From Timema cristinae (lineage: Eukaryota; Arthropoda; Insecta; Phasmatodea; Timematidae): a stretch of 64,000 nt of DNA. The stretch is from the NCBI GenBank assembly GCA_039000515.1, contig JBCFYV010000100.1:22706305-22770304 (forward strand), given 5' to 3'. Shown here piece after piece: positions 1 to 11,589 of the stretch (position 1 is the stretch's first letter; each line of letters opens with the position of its first letter). The notes beneath the pieces are model-generated. The model was given only the letters and a program-made list of their open reading frames with translations, did no database searches and was not told the DNA's origin. A program made the translations under genes and the position numbers.

Positions 1-215
1 CCCCACATCAGTGGGTACGTGAACTAAATGTCAAACTCGACTAGTTTAATTTGTTGGTGAGTAGGAGGTTGGAGTTCAAATCCCGATCTGGCGTACTGAG
101 GATGACTTTCCTTAAACTATTTATCCCTATCCCTCCTAGAAAATGGGGGTATATTTTCTCCAATTTCTAACTTTCTCAACCCTACTTAATTTTAGTAATT
201 GAAATGCCTATAGTC
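1..215 (+). repeat. Head-C (tRNA-Leu-like) SINE, left part cut by window edge
   Basis: A diverged B box (GAGTTCAAATCCCGATC) is followed by the body shared by head-A and head-C SINEs: GTACTGAGG, TTTCC, then a degraded AACTTTCTCA stretch. The 5' head is worn or lies outside the window and the common tail is not recognisable. Assignment rests on comparison with the better copies at 21677-21905 and 48757-48977. Confidence 0.6.
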
Positions 216-1395
216 CAGAAAAGTATTCAGACTTGACGGAATAAAACAGTGACCTTTAATATCCTGAAAATTAAATAAAATTTGAGGTGTAAATAAAGAA
301 GAGCTATGTCAATTAATAAGAGTTTCTGCGTGGAGATGAGTGAACAATAGATTGGGGTGTAAAGCAAATAAAAGATAAAAACCAAACACTTCACACTTTA
401 GATTAGTACGAACTTGGAAACATTTTCTCGGGAGCACTCTTTAAAAATATGTTTGTTTATCTTGTTTCTTAAATGCGTTGCATACATTTTTTAGTGTTTT
501 ATTTGGGTCTCCCAAAGGGGAAACAATGTTTCATGTCATCCATTTCAAGTGGGTTACAAGAAGCAAAATTTGCGTGTCAAGGCGTGTTTGCCAACATTTT
601 CGACAGCAAGCATCGTGGGTCAGGCCAGTCGTTCACTATCTTGAGACGTACCATCTTTAAAAAAACTTCAAAATCTGTCGGAAACACGATAGTGAAGTTC
701 TTAAAACCACGTCCATTCTCGAGCTTCAGTTCTGTCAGAAGCATATTTGTTGAGTTTGGACCATTTTGAGTCACTGTACACACCCATCACCGTTTTCTTC
801 TTCTCTGTCTTCTTGAACAGTCCATAAATATGTATGAAGCACAATCCATAGCAGCAGCATCCTTGGGAGGCATCTTGTACTAAACTTAACTCTGAACGGA
901 AAACAATGTTTCATCATTGAGGTCTGAACGAGAAATAATGTTTGTTTAACTGTTTGCGAACAATATTGTGATTTCCATGATTGCAAACTGTTTCCTTGTG
1001 CTTGTGAGCAATTGGACATACAAAAAAAACTGTTTACAAACAATGTTTCCAAGTGTGTGCTATGTTTCAGACCTAGTGAAATTCTTTGTCAAGTCCCTCC
1101 GGTGAAAGGACACTAAGACCTCCCCTTTACATGAGGATGAAGAGGGGAAGGGGAGGAAATTACAACTGCAATTAAAGGTGTTCCGTGACATTGGTGAAAT
1201 GTAAGGATACCCAATTCTATATATTACGTTATGTAATAGATGTGATTAATAAGGATCAGATATGTTACTACATCAATACTATAGTCAAGGCCTTTATGAA
1301 TACACACCCTTTCAATGTGATTCAATGTTCTGAGATTTTTACTGAGAAACCTTCATATATAAAAGTGCAACTAGACGTTAGGCAACAAGTGTGAA
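216..1395. other. Unassigned AT-rich DNA, no gene seen
   Basis: Only short stop-bounded frames (under 100 codons) occur, with no recognisable protein. The motif AACAATGTTTC recurs near 522, 903 and 1039, so 510-1090 may be an old repeat, but I could not define its ends. Confidence 0.5.
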
Positions 1396-1432
1396 ATTAT
1401 TATTATTATTATTATTATTATTATTGTTATTA
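1396..1432. repeat. (ATT)n microsatellite
   Basis: About 12 ATT units with one G interruption. It resembles the (TAA)n ends of the SINEs read in reverse, but no SINE tail adjoins it. Confidence 0.9.
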
Positions 1433-1587
1433 TAAAAAGGGAAAACGAACACGGATGATAAGCTACGTTCAACCACGGTACTTAAGACCAATGTACACAG
1501 TATCATTAAGTGACGCAGAACATGTGACATAACGGGAGTAGTTGGATTGTGCACTGATTTTGATCCCAGGGAAACAACAACATTCTC

Positions 1588-4289
1588 CTCCCAATGTGGA
1601 TTGGGAACTGTTACCTTGCAGTACGGTCTCCCTCCCAAGATGGATTGGCCACTGTTACCTTGCAGTATTATTTCTCTCCCAAGGTGGATTGGGCACTGTT
1701 ACCTTGCAGTATTATTTCTCTCCCAAGGTGGATTGGCCACTGTTACCTTGCAGTATTATTTCTCTCCCAAGGTGGATTGGACACTGTTACCTTGCAGTAT
1801 TATTTCTCTCCCAAGATGGATTGGACACTGTTACCTTGCAGTATTATTTCTCTCCCAAGATGGATTGGACACTGTTACCTTGCAGTATTATTTCTCTCAC
1901 AAGATGGATTGGGCATTGTTATCTTGCAGTATTATTTCTCTCCCAAGATGGATTGTGGACACTGCTACCTTGCAGTATTATTTCTCTCCCAAGGTGGATT
2001 GGACACTGTTACCTTGCAGTATTATTTCTCTCCAAGGTGGATTGGACACTGTTACCTTGCAGTATTATTTCTCTCCCAAGGTGGATTGGGCACTGTTACC
2101 TTGCAGTACGGTCTCCCTCCCAAGGTGGATTGGGCACTGTTACCTTGCAGTATTATTTCTCTCCCAAGGTGGATTGGGCACTGTTACCTTGCAGTATTAT
2201 TTCTCTCCCAAGGTGGATTGGACACTGTTACCTTGCAGTATTATTTCTCTCCCAAGGAGGATTGGGCACTGTTACCTTGCAGTATTATTTCTCTCCCAAG
2301 GTGGATTGGACACTGTTACCTTGCAGTATTATTTCTCTCCCAAGGTGGATTGGACACTGTTACCTTGCAGTATTATTCTCTCCCAAGGTGGATTGGGCAC
2401 TGTTACCTTGCAGTACGGTCTCCCTCCCAAGGTGGATTGGACACTCTTACCTTGCAGTATTATTTCTCTCCCAAGGTGGATTGGGCACTGTTACCTTGCA
2501 GTATTATTTCTCTCCCAAGGTGGATTGGACACTGTTACCTTGCAGTATTATTTCTCTCCCAAGGTGGATTGGACACTGTTACCTTGCAGTATTATTTCTC
2601 TCCCAAGGTGGATTGGACACTGTTACCTTGCAGTACGGTCTCCCTCCCAAGGTGGATTGGACACTGTTACCTTGCAGTATTATTTCTCTCCCAAGGTGGA
2701 TTGGACACTGTTACCTTGCAGTATTATTTCTCTCCCAAGGTGGATTGGACACTGTTACCTTGCAGTATTATTTCTCTCCCAAGGTGGATTGGACACTGTT
2801 ACCTTGCAGTATTATTTCTCTCCCAAGGTGGATTGGACACTGTTACCTTGCAGTATTATTTCTCTCCCAAGGTGGATTGGACACTGTTACCTTGCAGTAT
2901 TATTTCTCTCCCAAGGTGGATTGGACACTGTTACCTTGCAGTATTATTTCTCTCCCAAGGTGGATTGGACACTGTTACCTTGCAGTATTATTTCTCTCCC
3001 AAGGAGGATTGGGCACTGTTACCTTGCAGTATTATTTCTCTCCCAAGGTGGATTGGGCACTGTTACCTTGCAGTATTATTTCTCTCCCAAGGTGGATTGG
3101 ACACTGTTACCTTGCAGTATTATTTCTCTCCCAAGATGGATTGGCCACTGTTACCTTGCAGTATTATTTCTCTCCCAAGGTGGATTGGGCACTGTTACCT
3201 TGCAGTATTATTTCTCTCCCAAGGTGGATTGGGCACTGTTACCTTGCAGTATTATTTCTCTCCCAAGGTGGATTGGGCACTGTTACCTTGCAGTATTATT
3301 TCTCTCCCAAGGTGGATTGGACACTGTTACCTTGCAGTACGGTCTCCCTCCCAAGGTGGATTGGGCACTGTTACCTTGCAGTACGGTCTCCCTCCCAAGG
3401 TGGATTGGGCACTGTTACCTTGCAGTATTATTTCTCTCCCAAGGTGGATTGGGCACTGTTACCTTGCAGTATTATTTCTCTCCCAAGGTGGATTGGGCAC
3501 TGTTACCTTGCAGTATTATTTCTCTCCCAAGGTGGATTGGGCACTGTTACCTTGCAGTATTATTTCTCTCCCAAGGTGGATTGGACACTGTTACCTTGCA
3601 GTACGGTCTCCCTCCCAAGGTGGATTGGGCACTGTTACCTTGCAGTACGGTCTCCCTCCCAAGGTGGATTGGGCACTGTTACCTTGCAGTATTATTTCTC
3701 TCCCAAGGTGGATTGGGCACTGTTACCTTGCAGTATTATTTCTCTCCCAAGGTGGATTGGGCACTGTTACCTTGCAGTATTATTTCTCTCCCAAGGTGGA
3801 TTGGGCACTGTTACCTTGCAGTATTATTTCTCTCCCAAGGTGGATTGGGCACTGTTACCTTGCAGTATTATTTCTCTCCCAAGGTGTATTGGGCACTGTT
3901 ACCTTGCAGTATTATTTCTCTCCCAAGGTGGATTGGGCACTGTTACCTTGCAGTATTATTTCTCTCCCAAGGTGGATTGGGCACTGTTACCTTGCAGTAT
4001 TATTTCTCTCCCAAGGTGGATTGGACACTGTTACCTTGCAGTACGGTCTCCCTCCCAAGGTGGATTGGGCACTGTTACCTTGCAGTATTATTTCTCTCCC
4101 AAGGTGGATTGGGCACTGTTACCTTGCAGTATTATTTCTCTCCCAAGATGGATTGGGCACTGTTACCTTGCAGTATTATTTCTCTCCCAAGGTGGATTGG
4201 GCACTGTTACCTTGCAGTATTATTTCTCTCCCAAGGTGGATTGGGCACTGTTACCTTGCAGTACGGTTTCCCTCCCAAGGTGGATTGGG
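1588..4289. repeat. 44-bp minisatellite, about 61 tandem copies
   Basis: A head-to-tail array with a 44-bp period. The core reads TCTCTCCCAAGGTGGATTGG then CACTGTTACCTTGCAG. Units vary at one junction base (GGGCAC, GGACAC, GGCCAC) and between two prefixes (TATTATTTCTC and TACGGTCTCCC). Three units carry indels: +2 near 1957, -1 near 2033 and -1 near 2372. Because 44 is not a multiple of 3 and the unit has no stop in any forward frame, all three forward frames stay open for about 900 codons and give the same 44-residue repeat out of phase. This follows from the period and is not evidence of coding. Confidence 0.97.
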
Positions 4290-5142
4290 TCATGCTAGCC
4301 TAATATAGCCCTTCTCTCTTTCTCACTAATAGATAAGTTAATTTCGGACACACTGTAGGGCACAGCTGACGTTAAGCTTGATGGCGTCTACTGAACTGAA
4401 GTCTGCTGGGTATTTATTGTATTCATTACCAAATTAGTATGATACCATGCAGTGCCCAACCCACATATTTACAATTCCTTCCAGTTGAGTTGCAAACACT
4501 CAATCCACCAATCTCTCACATAAAAAGTGTTCAATCCTTTAGCACCACCTGATACAACGGAGAGTTTGGTTAATCTCTCACCCCTCAAAGCTATCAGTGA
4601 TCTGTGGTAAGATCATAAATGAAGGTAAGTGGAAAGTTTGAGGGTCATAGTTCCCTACCCATCGGGGGTAAGAAATTGTAATAATATGCGTCTACATTCT
4701 ATTTGGAGCTTTTTACCGTGACTTAGGACAGCGATTAAATAATACAAGTGGTGTAAATGAACTTTTTTTTTGCATTTATTCCAAGTGGTTTGTATTTAAA
4801 ATGAACATTTACTAAAGTGCGTAAAATTTATACATTACCTTTTGGGTCATTAATAAATGTAAGATAAAATATAGTACAATTTGCAAAAAAAAAAAGAAAA
4901 AATCAATTTTATTTTTAGTACTATAATTGTTTTGAAAAAAAGATCTTTATAAATTAGCTACTTATAGTTTTGAAATGTATATAGGATCTACTAATTCTCA
5001 CATAAATTAAAGTTTGTTTGAACATGTTTATCCTCTTAATATGTGCAACACGCTGATGTAATCATTCAGATTTGTCATTCACAAAGACCTACCACTGCAG
5101 CTCTTAATCATTGGAGGAAGTGTGAAAAACATAAATCAATAA
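4290..5142. other. Unassigned AT-rich DNA, no gene seen
   Basis: Unique-looking sequence with poly-A and poly-T runs (near 4766 and 4886). No ORF, tRNA-like box or inverted repeat that I could support. Confidence 0.5.
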
Positions 5143-5362
5143 CTGGGATATTCAAAAGTATGTTCACGGTTTACTCCCCGATGGCTGACACCAGAACACA
5201 AGATCCAAAGGATGAATTTTGCTGACTTTCTGGCTCACTATGAGACGGATGAAGATGACTACCTTTTATCTTGTATGTACCCTTCATGAAATGTGATTGG
5301 GGATAAGAAGACATACATACCACAATTTGAGCCAAAAACCAAAATAGAATTCTCATTGAACT
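5143..5362 (+). pseudogene. Mariner-type (DD34D) transposase fragment
   Basis: One frame reads LGYSKVCSRFTPRWLTPEHK, then an IQRMNF block, FLAHYETDEDDYLLS, an in-frame TGA at 5287-5289, and then VIGDKKTY and FEPKTK. The order matches the mariner transposase centre: KVCSRWVPRxLT, then a FLxxYExEGDxFL block, then TGDETWVHHFxPExK, which contains the first catalytic aspartate. That D is kept (GDKK) but ET is lost. A TAA lies directly upstream at 5140-5142 and the downstream catalytic region is not recognisable, so this is a dead internal fragment. In life the enzyme cuts and pastes its own element at TA sites. No terminal inverted repeats were identified. Confidence 0.8.
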
Positions 5363-6791
5363 TATTTGTCACGCAAAAATAGGTTCTAGACATCTCCTTT
5401 AGCAAGGATATCAACATATTGATACAATCTAAACACAATTCATGTAAGACATTTTGAGAATGGTGATGATATTAATGGGGAGGTTCACAATAAGATTTTT
5501 ACTGATATGCAATACATGCCCTTGTTCCAAGATGGTGGAAAGTTGTATGTATGAAATTGCATACGGGGTAAAATAGGGCTCGTAAATAAAGTATGTGAGT
5601 ATTCCTACGGAAAATGTTTGACATATCTTTGATCGTTTATGGCCTAGAAAAAAAATTAGGGCATAGCATATTTCATAAGTTAGATGATAGAGTAAAAATA
5701 AGGTTATTAAGTGGTTGACACTTATCATTTTACACTTAAAGCCAAAAATGATAAAAATATCAAACCTTCCGTATGAGCATAGTTTGCCACTTGATTATGT
5801 TTTAACACCAATATTGAACCCGTCAACACGTCATTACGAAGACTTTGTGTTGCATTTCTTACTCTCCGAATGTTTCCGTCACTGTATAAATGTCAACACG
5901 GCCCACAGTGATATCTTTGTATTATTTTTATTACTACTATTGGGACTCAAAGGCAGATCAACACAAGGGCTATTTGCGCGCGCTAACCTTGGAGGACGAT
6001 GGTTATTTTCATCACGTCACAAACGTGACTTCACTCACTCTCTCACACAATATTACTCTCTGTCTATTTTTGTCTCTCTCTCTTTATATATAACCTATAT
6101 ACAACATTTTAATGTATACATTGTGGGTTTATACAGTTCTATTTTAATATGAAGGGCCTTATCTAACAGTTAAACAAGTTAGTGGTCATGTGATCTTCAA
6201 CTGTTTCTTTTGTTATCGTTACCCTTAAAATAACACCAGTTTGCGAAACTGGAGCATTCCATTATGGTCTAGGCAGGTGTCGTCTTGTGTTTAGTACAGT
6301 GCCTCACGTCAGGCGTACTAAGTCTATGAAACCGGCTCGATATATCTGACCGCTCATAAACCACTAATAACTGTAATGACTGAATTGCATTATAGCCAAC
6401 ATTGTGCACCGAGTCCTACTACCTGTCTGGGCTATTCCATATTTATACTAATATCTTAGGCGTGAGACATTTATAAGCCTATAGGAGATAAATAAAAGAG
6501 ATAGAAAGTATTTAGGAAATAAAATGTTGTCAGTACACTAAGCTGGGACTTGAACCACATTATCCACGTCCCCAGAAAACAAGAAAAGGTATGCCTGGCA
6601 ACTTTTTCTGCGTGATCACCAATGTTGATCAAGCACATTTTAAGCAATGCTTATTGCTGGATTAATACAGATTTTATCACACCCCACCACCCCCCGATCA
6701 ATATACATTATTTCAATATGTATATTTCTTTCTGGAATGCCAATCATAGGAATGGTCAAGTTTATGGTTCCGTGTGTACTAGGGGTGGATT
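5363..6791. other. Unassigned DNA, no gene seen
   Basis: Several frames of 60-145 codons are open (for example 5715-6152), but none shows a known domain, a signal peptide followed by a plausible mature region, or any similarity I recognise. A CT-rich tract lies at 6030-6090. Confidence 0.5.
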
Positions 6792-6803
6792 TACATCCCC
6801 TCT

Positions 6804-7052
6804 CACCCGCCTCGGTGGCGTATTTGGCCTACGCACTAGTCGTGTTGAGCTCGACTGCTGAGGACGGGGAGATCGAATCTCGGTCGGGTGAACTGGGGGT
6901 GGTTTTCCTAAATGGTTTTCCACTCCCCCTCCACGCAAATGCGGGTTCACTTCATCTAATTCAACCTTCCCAATTCCTAATCCATTAGTGTAATTAGTAC
7001 TTAAAGCGTATAACCCGAACGGGTAGTAAGACGCGGTGCTAAATTATAGAAA
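6804..7052 (+). repeat. Head-A SINE with 12-bp target site duplication
   Basis: The order is tRNA-like head with an A box (GGTGGCGTATTTGGC) and a worn B box, body with GGTTTTCCACTC and CGCAAATGCGGG, then the common tail ending GACGCGGTGCTAA. It is flanked by exact TACATCCCCTCT repeats at 6792-6803 and 7053-7064. RNA polymerase III transcription and LINE-mediated insertion are inferred from this structure. Confidence 0.93.
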
Positions 7053-7099
7053 TACATCCCCTCTACAACGAAAATACCTTCCAATACCTACCCTTCCAT

Positions 7100-7330
7100 T
7101 TTTCCTTTGATCCACTTCGGTGGATGAATGGTGTAAGGCGTCATTCTTGCAATAAACTGGACTGTCGATGATGGGAAGACCGGGGTTTGAATCCCGGTCA
7201 AGTGTAATGAGAGATGTTTTCCCTAAAATTGTTCTTCACTCTCTCTACACGCAAATACAGGTACACTTTTTATTAATGAAACCTTCCTCATCCCTAATAC
7301 ATTAGGTGGCTAGTATTGCATTGTTATTAA
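7100..7330 (+). repeat. Head-C SINE, tail missing
   Basis: The head carries GGTGTAAGGCGTCATTCTTG (Leu-like A-box region) and the B box GGGTTTGAATCCCGG, followed by the shared A/C body up to CCTAATACATTAGG. The common tail is absent, and a truncated head-B SINE starts directly after it. Confidence 0.8.
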
Positions 7331-7335
7331 TCACA

Positions 7336-7493
7336 AATTGTGAGTGTGTGGAATTCCAGGCCTCCACCGTGGTTCGGATTCCACGTTAAACTGTAGGTCC
7401 TCCATTTCATCTCACAATCACCCTATCATTACACATTAGCGTAAGTGTGTATAACCCGAACGGGTAGTAAGACGCAGTGCTAATAATAATAAT
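7336..7493 (+). repeat. 5'-truncated head-B SINE
   Basis: Starts inside the head-B body (near TTGTGAGTGTG, then CCAGGCCTCCACCGTGG) and runs into the common tail and (TAA)n. The head is missing, as expected from incomplete target-primed reverse transcription. No clear target site duplication was seen. Confidence 0.88.
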
Positions 7494-7734
7494 CTAAAGA
7501 AAATATTTAATCTCGGTAATAAATTATCATCTGAAGAACTGGAATGCTGTTAGCATCCTTACCGTAACTGAGGATACCTTCATGGATTCTAGTACGATCA
7601 AGGCTAGTTAGTTACCTGGTCTACTCTTAACTAATTACTAAAATAAACCGTGCACTGTTAGCATCAGATGGCCAAAGCTATTATGGGTAGCTGAGGTTAA
7701 AACTGAAGAGAACAACTGGCGAGAACATGGACTA

Positions 7735-7812
7735 TTGGAACGTGGAATGTGAAAGGCGTATGTGGTATAGAGAGTGAAATGTTAGAGGAAATTATTGGAA
7801 AAAAAATGCTAT
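7735..7812 (+). pseudogene. LINE endonuclease N-terminus relic
   Basis: The frame reads TIGTWNVKGVCGIESEMLEE. The GTWNV motif and the acidic helix after it are typical of the start of the APE-type endonuclease domain of non-LTR retrotransposons. It ends in TA-rich DNA. The match is short, so the family is uncertain. The antisense RT relic at 8159-8995 has the opposite orientation and is a separate insertion. Confidence 0.5.
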
Positions 7813-8156
7813 ATAACATATATCATTTATATATATATAAGAAAATAATATATAATGTATATATATATTTACTTTATATACATACAATATATAATGTGTA
7901 TATATAAAATATATTTAGCCTATATGTTTGTATAATGCTATATTATATTTATATATATAATTTATATATATAATATATTATATATGTTTATAATATATAT
8001 ATATGTATAATGCATATAACTTAAATAATATCGATAACCTATATAATATATAGCCTATATCTAATATAAAATACGAGTATATAGTCTGTATATATATATA
8101 TATATTCCTATATTAATATAATGCATTTATACATATATAATATATGTTATTACTTA
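7813..8156. repeat. TA-rich low-complexity tract
   Basis: Almost entirely TATATA, ATATAA and similar runs with occasional GCC interruptions (TAGCCTATAT occurs at least twice). It separates two LINE relics of opposite orientation. Confidence 0.9.
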
Positions 8157-8158
8157 CT

Positions 8159-8995
8159 ATGTGGCATTAGGGACCCGAAAATTTATTTCCGCACTTACCA
8201 AAGTACGCCACCTATCTCTATCTTGATAGAGTTCTATCCAGTCCATCTCACTAACCTTATCTTAAGCTAGTTTTAACCAATTAAACTCATTACACCGTGT
8301 GTGTGTATAGATATCTTGAGATAGTTATATCCAGTCGCCTCACTACACCCTATCTCTTTCAGATTCCACATAATGTTTGTTATCCTCCTTTAGTTTAGTT
8401 CTTCCTAATAGTCTCTTCCCATTGAGTTTCCCAGTCAGGGACCTGAACAAGGTTCTAGATTCTCCCATTTACACTACAATTCCTACCCACAGTACCCTAC
8501 GAGACTTGATTATCGTAGCAATGTCTTGTAATGAGTACAGGATATGTAACTCATCATTCTGTAACCTCTACTACCTAGTAGCCTCATCTTAAGCATCCTT
8601 TTTTTGAACATCCTAAATTGTTTTTGTCATTTAAAGTAAAATACACCGTTTCACATCCATAGAGAACAACCGGTAAAATTATTGTTTTTTTATATTCTGA
8701 GTTTTATATTCCTTGAAAGCTGGCGAGTTGGTAGCAACTTACTCATCGATTAGTAGCGTGCATTTCCCGACTGAATTATTTTCCTAATTTCCAATCTTAT
8801 ATCATTATTACTAGTTAAAATTATTGTTCCTAAATATGTAAAATCATCAACTCTTTCAAATGACATGTTGTTCGCAGTAATTCTTAAATTATATCTCCCA
8901 ATTTGTGTTCTCTGTATGATAGTTTTTTCAGCGTTCACTTCTAAACCTGTTTCCTTATTAGCCTCTGCATGTCTTGCAACAGCTTCCTTACTATC
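8159..8995 (-). pseudogene. LINE reverse transcriptase C-terminal relic
   Basis: On the minus strand the pieces appear in family order: EVNAEKT (8930-8950), FERVDDFTYLGTII (8815-8860), an LLPTRQLSRNIKLRI-like block (about 8690-8740), a worn VILYG region near 8660, GKRLLGR near 8400 and finally WIELYQDRDRWRTLVSAEI then NFRVPNAT ending at 8159. This is the thumb and C-terminus of a non-LTR RT known to me mostly from insects. Stops and gaps break it. Between 8200 and 8345 the QDRDR region is expanded into units of about 46 bp, as in the copy at 53380-53600. Confidence 0.82.
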
Positions 8996-9010
8996 TTCAT
9001 CTGTGTATGC

Positions 9011-10724
9011 TTATAGCTGCATTGTACCGTTTAATATCAACCATTCTCTACTCTCTTACATTACCCTAATATCATACTCTAAAGCTAGATTAAAAGTAAT
9101 TGAGGAAGTTTATCTTCTTGTTTCATCTCACTATGCATTTCGAAAGTATTTGATAAGTGACATCCTACCATACCCTACCACGCGTATCAGTCAAACATAC
9201 CTAAATTAACTTTATAAATATTTGGGGGCATCTTAAACATAACTAAAATTTGATATAAACTACTTATTTTAGCTAATATATTATATATAGCTGTGAATGT
9301 GCTGAATTCATTATGCTGTAAAATTACCAGTGAAGGTATAGTTTCATCGAAAGCTATGGTCTATTTAACAACTAAAAGGATGTATTTGCATTTGCCAATG
9401 ATTTTATAAATTTTGCAATGCAGTATGAGAAAAGTATATCATATGAACTGTATTATCTACATTTACTGTCGATTTTATAAAATACCTAATGCATATTGAC
9501 GAAATTATAGAACATAAATCCGAAATAACCTAGCCTAAGCAAACTTTTTCACTTTATCTATAAATTAATTTTTAATGTATTAAACAATATATATATAAAC
9601 AAAGCGAGGCCTAATCACACTTAAACTAGCCTAAACTAAACTAAACTAAACTAACTTTCCTAAATTTATTAACATTAACCAGTGGTTGATGGTAATTTTG
9701 TAAACTCAACAGGGATTTTGTACAATGTTGGGCGAGTATGTGAAATGGTAAATAGATTATTTACATTCACCAATTGAACCAGTGGTTTTGTAGAATCCCC
9801 AGCAACTGTTACATACTCATCACATTCAGCACATTCATTATACGAGTATGTATATATATGTATACACATGTATACATGGATATATAATTTACATTAATTG
9901 GTGAATGGAATGACGCTATTAAGATAAACGTTACTGAAATGTCATAAAAAAGTTTTTGAGTTCTCTTTAGAAAATATTGTCTTAATATGTATACGTGCAC
10001 AAAAATAACAAATAATTTTAGGTGTCTTTGGGTTCCACTACAAGAAATTTTATGTATAATATCAAATTAATAGTAATTTATCGTAGACAAAAAACACAAA
10101 TTAAAATTTGGTGAAATAAGTGATATTGTTTGAATTCCATGCATTAGTAAATTATAACAATAATAACATAGTCTACAAAATAATGGATATTCATATTATT
10201 AGTGTTATTATTGATAATATTAGGTTTTGGAAACGAATCTGGAAAGCAGTTGTTTACTTCTTAAATAAAAATATAATAGAAATATAAGACAATACAATGT
10301 ACTGGTAAGCTAAGACAATTGAAGGGCGTGGGGTATTAAAGGGTTGCGTGAAGGTAAATAAGAAACGATGAACGACCAAAAGGAATTAGGAGTGAAATTA
10401 TTTAAGATAAAAAACAAAAAGCGTCTTACATTTAGTAAATTGTTAGGTAAGAGTGGTTTTATTTTTCCATACAATGGACATTTATTTCCACTCTCTTATT
10501 CTACGATAAATGTTATACGAACTAGACCAAGTCATATTGTTTCGGCATATGTCCTAATATTAAATTGTTTTAATTGTTTGCAAGAAAAAACGGAAAAAAG
10601 GAGATGGGAAAAGATTTTTTTTAAATAAGTTTCTATATTGGTCCTCACCTTCTTGTAGAAGTGTTAAGGCTCTGTGTACTCGGGATGATTTGCAGCGTTT
10701 CGTGGCGTCACTAGTTGACTGGAT
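9011..10724. other. Unassigned AT-rich DNA, no gene seen
   Basis: Holds a short (CTAAA)n run near 9630-9655 and a 13-bp motif (AACCAGTGGTT) at about 9678 and 9777. Open frames are short and unrecognised. Confidence 0.5.
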
Positions 10725-10999
10725 ACACACGTGGCATTGACTACATTTGCAGGGGAAGGGGATGGTTCAGCCAGGTTGTTAGAAGGGGGGGGGGCGGGGG
10801 GTAGAGTTTCAAAAGGAGTGGAGGGGAATCTTAGCCCTTCACCCTCCTCTTCTCCGTGCCTAAGAGGAGTCGTCGCACGACGAGTATTCCCGTCCTTACA
10901 CACTCGCGTTTCAGGTTTCCGAGAGAAGACTACTTTAGCGGTCCGACGCGCCCGACCTGGACTCTGAGACGTACTTCAGTCCAGACGTCGCGACGCCTG
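10725..10999 (+). promoter_or_regulatory. CpG-rich segment, candidate promoter or first exon
   Basis: The only strongly GC- and CpG-rich segment in an AT-rich window. It has a G9 to G6 tract at 10788-10802, many CpGs from 10868 to 10996 (TCGTCGCACGACGAG, GTCCGACGCGCCCGACC, GACGTCGCGACGCC), and an Inr-like TTCAGTC at 10975-10981. It ends in CCTG followed by GTGAGT at 11000, a consensus 5' splice donor. A TSS with a short noncoding first exon on the plus strand would explain this, but no coding exon is visible downstream. A GC-rich repeat is the alternative. Confidence 0.4.
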
Positions 11000-11003
11000 G
11001 TGA

Positions 11004-11589
11004 GTGACATGCGATGCCAACCTTTTTTTTTTTTTACTAGAGACAGAAGTATTTGTCACGTTTTGACAGATTTTATTTTAAACGATCTTACAGGCCAGTA
11101 AAATACTAGTAATTTAAACCCAGAACCGAAACTAAGGGGTAGGTAAGGGAGACCGACTACACGTACCAAAGACTTTTATTTGATTCAAAATAATACAATA
11201 TTTTTTTAGTAATTGACATTGTAACTCGAAGCTAAAAGCCAGCCACATAATTATTACCAAGACTGTACCTAGAAAAGCTTATTATATTGTGTACACTCGC
11301 TCTATTGCGCCATGTGATTTTTTAAATGCAGTTCTGGGTGTTTAGTATTGTGTGTGCTTTATTAAGTTTTGTTAATTTGTGAGTCATGGTTTAGTGTAAG
11401 TCTGTGGTTATAAATTATATGTTGAATAAACTTATTTATAAATGTAGATATCTAAGTTGTTTACTATGGTAATAATAAGCTATTTGTATTTTATTTTATT
11501 TTTTATGGCATTGTACTACACGTCCATGTTATCCGAGTTTAATTCCGCTTAGAAGGTAGGGACGAGGGAGGTTGCATTTTTAAGGAAAT
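11004..11589. other. Unassigned DNA downstream of candidate splice donor
   Basis: AT-rich with no ORF. If 10725-10999 is a first exon, this would be intron. Confidence 0.4.

Noticed and set aside
1588..4289. CRISPR array
   Set aside because: Units are contiguous without unique spacers. The same applies to the 53-bp array at 12378-12960. The genome is eukaryotic.
1542..4308. Three overlapping frames of 904-918 codons
   Set aside because: They are the same 44-bp satellite read in three phases. Openness follows from a stop-free unit whose length is not a multiple of 3.
5715..6152. 145-codon plus-strand gene
   Set aside because: No recognisable domain. The composition changes abruptly along the frame, and the CT-rich tract explains part of the openness.
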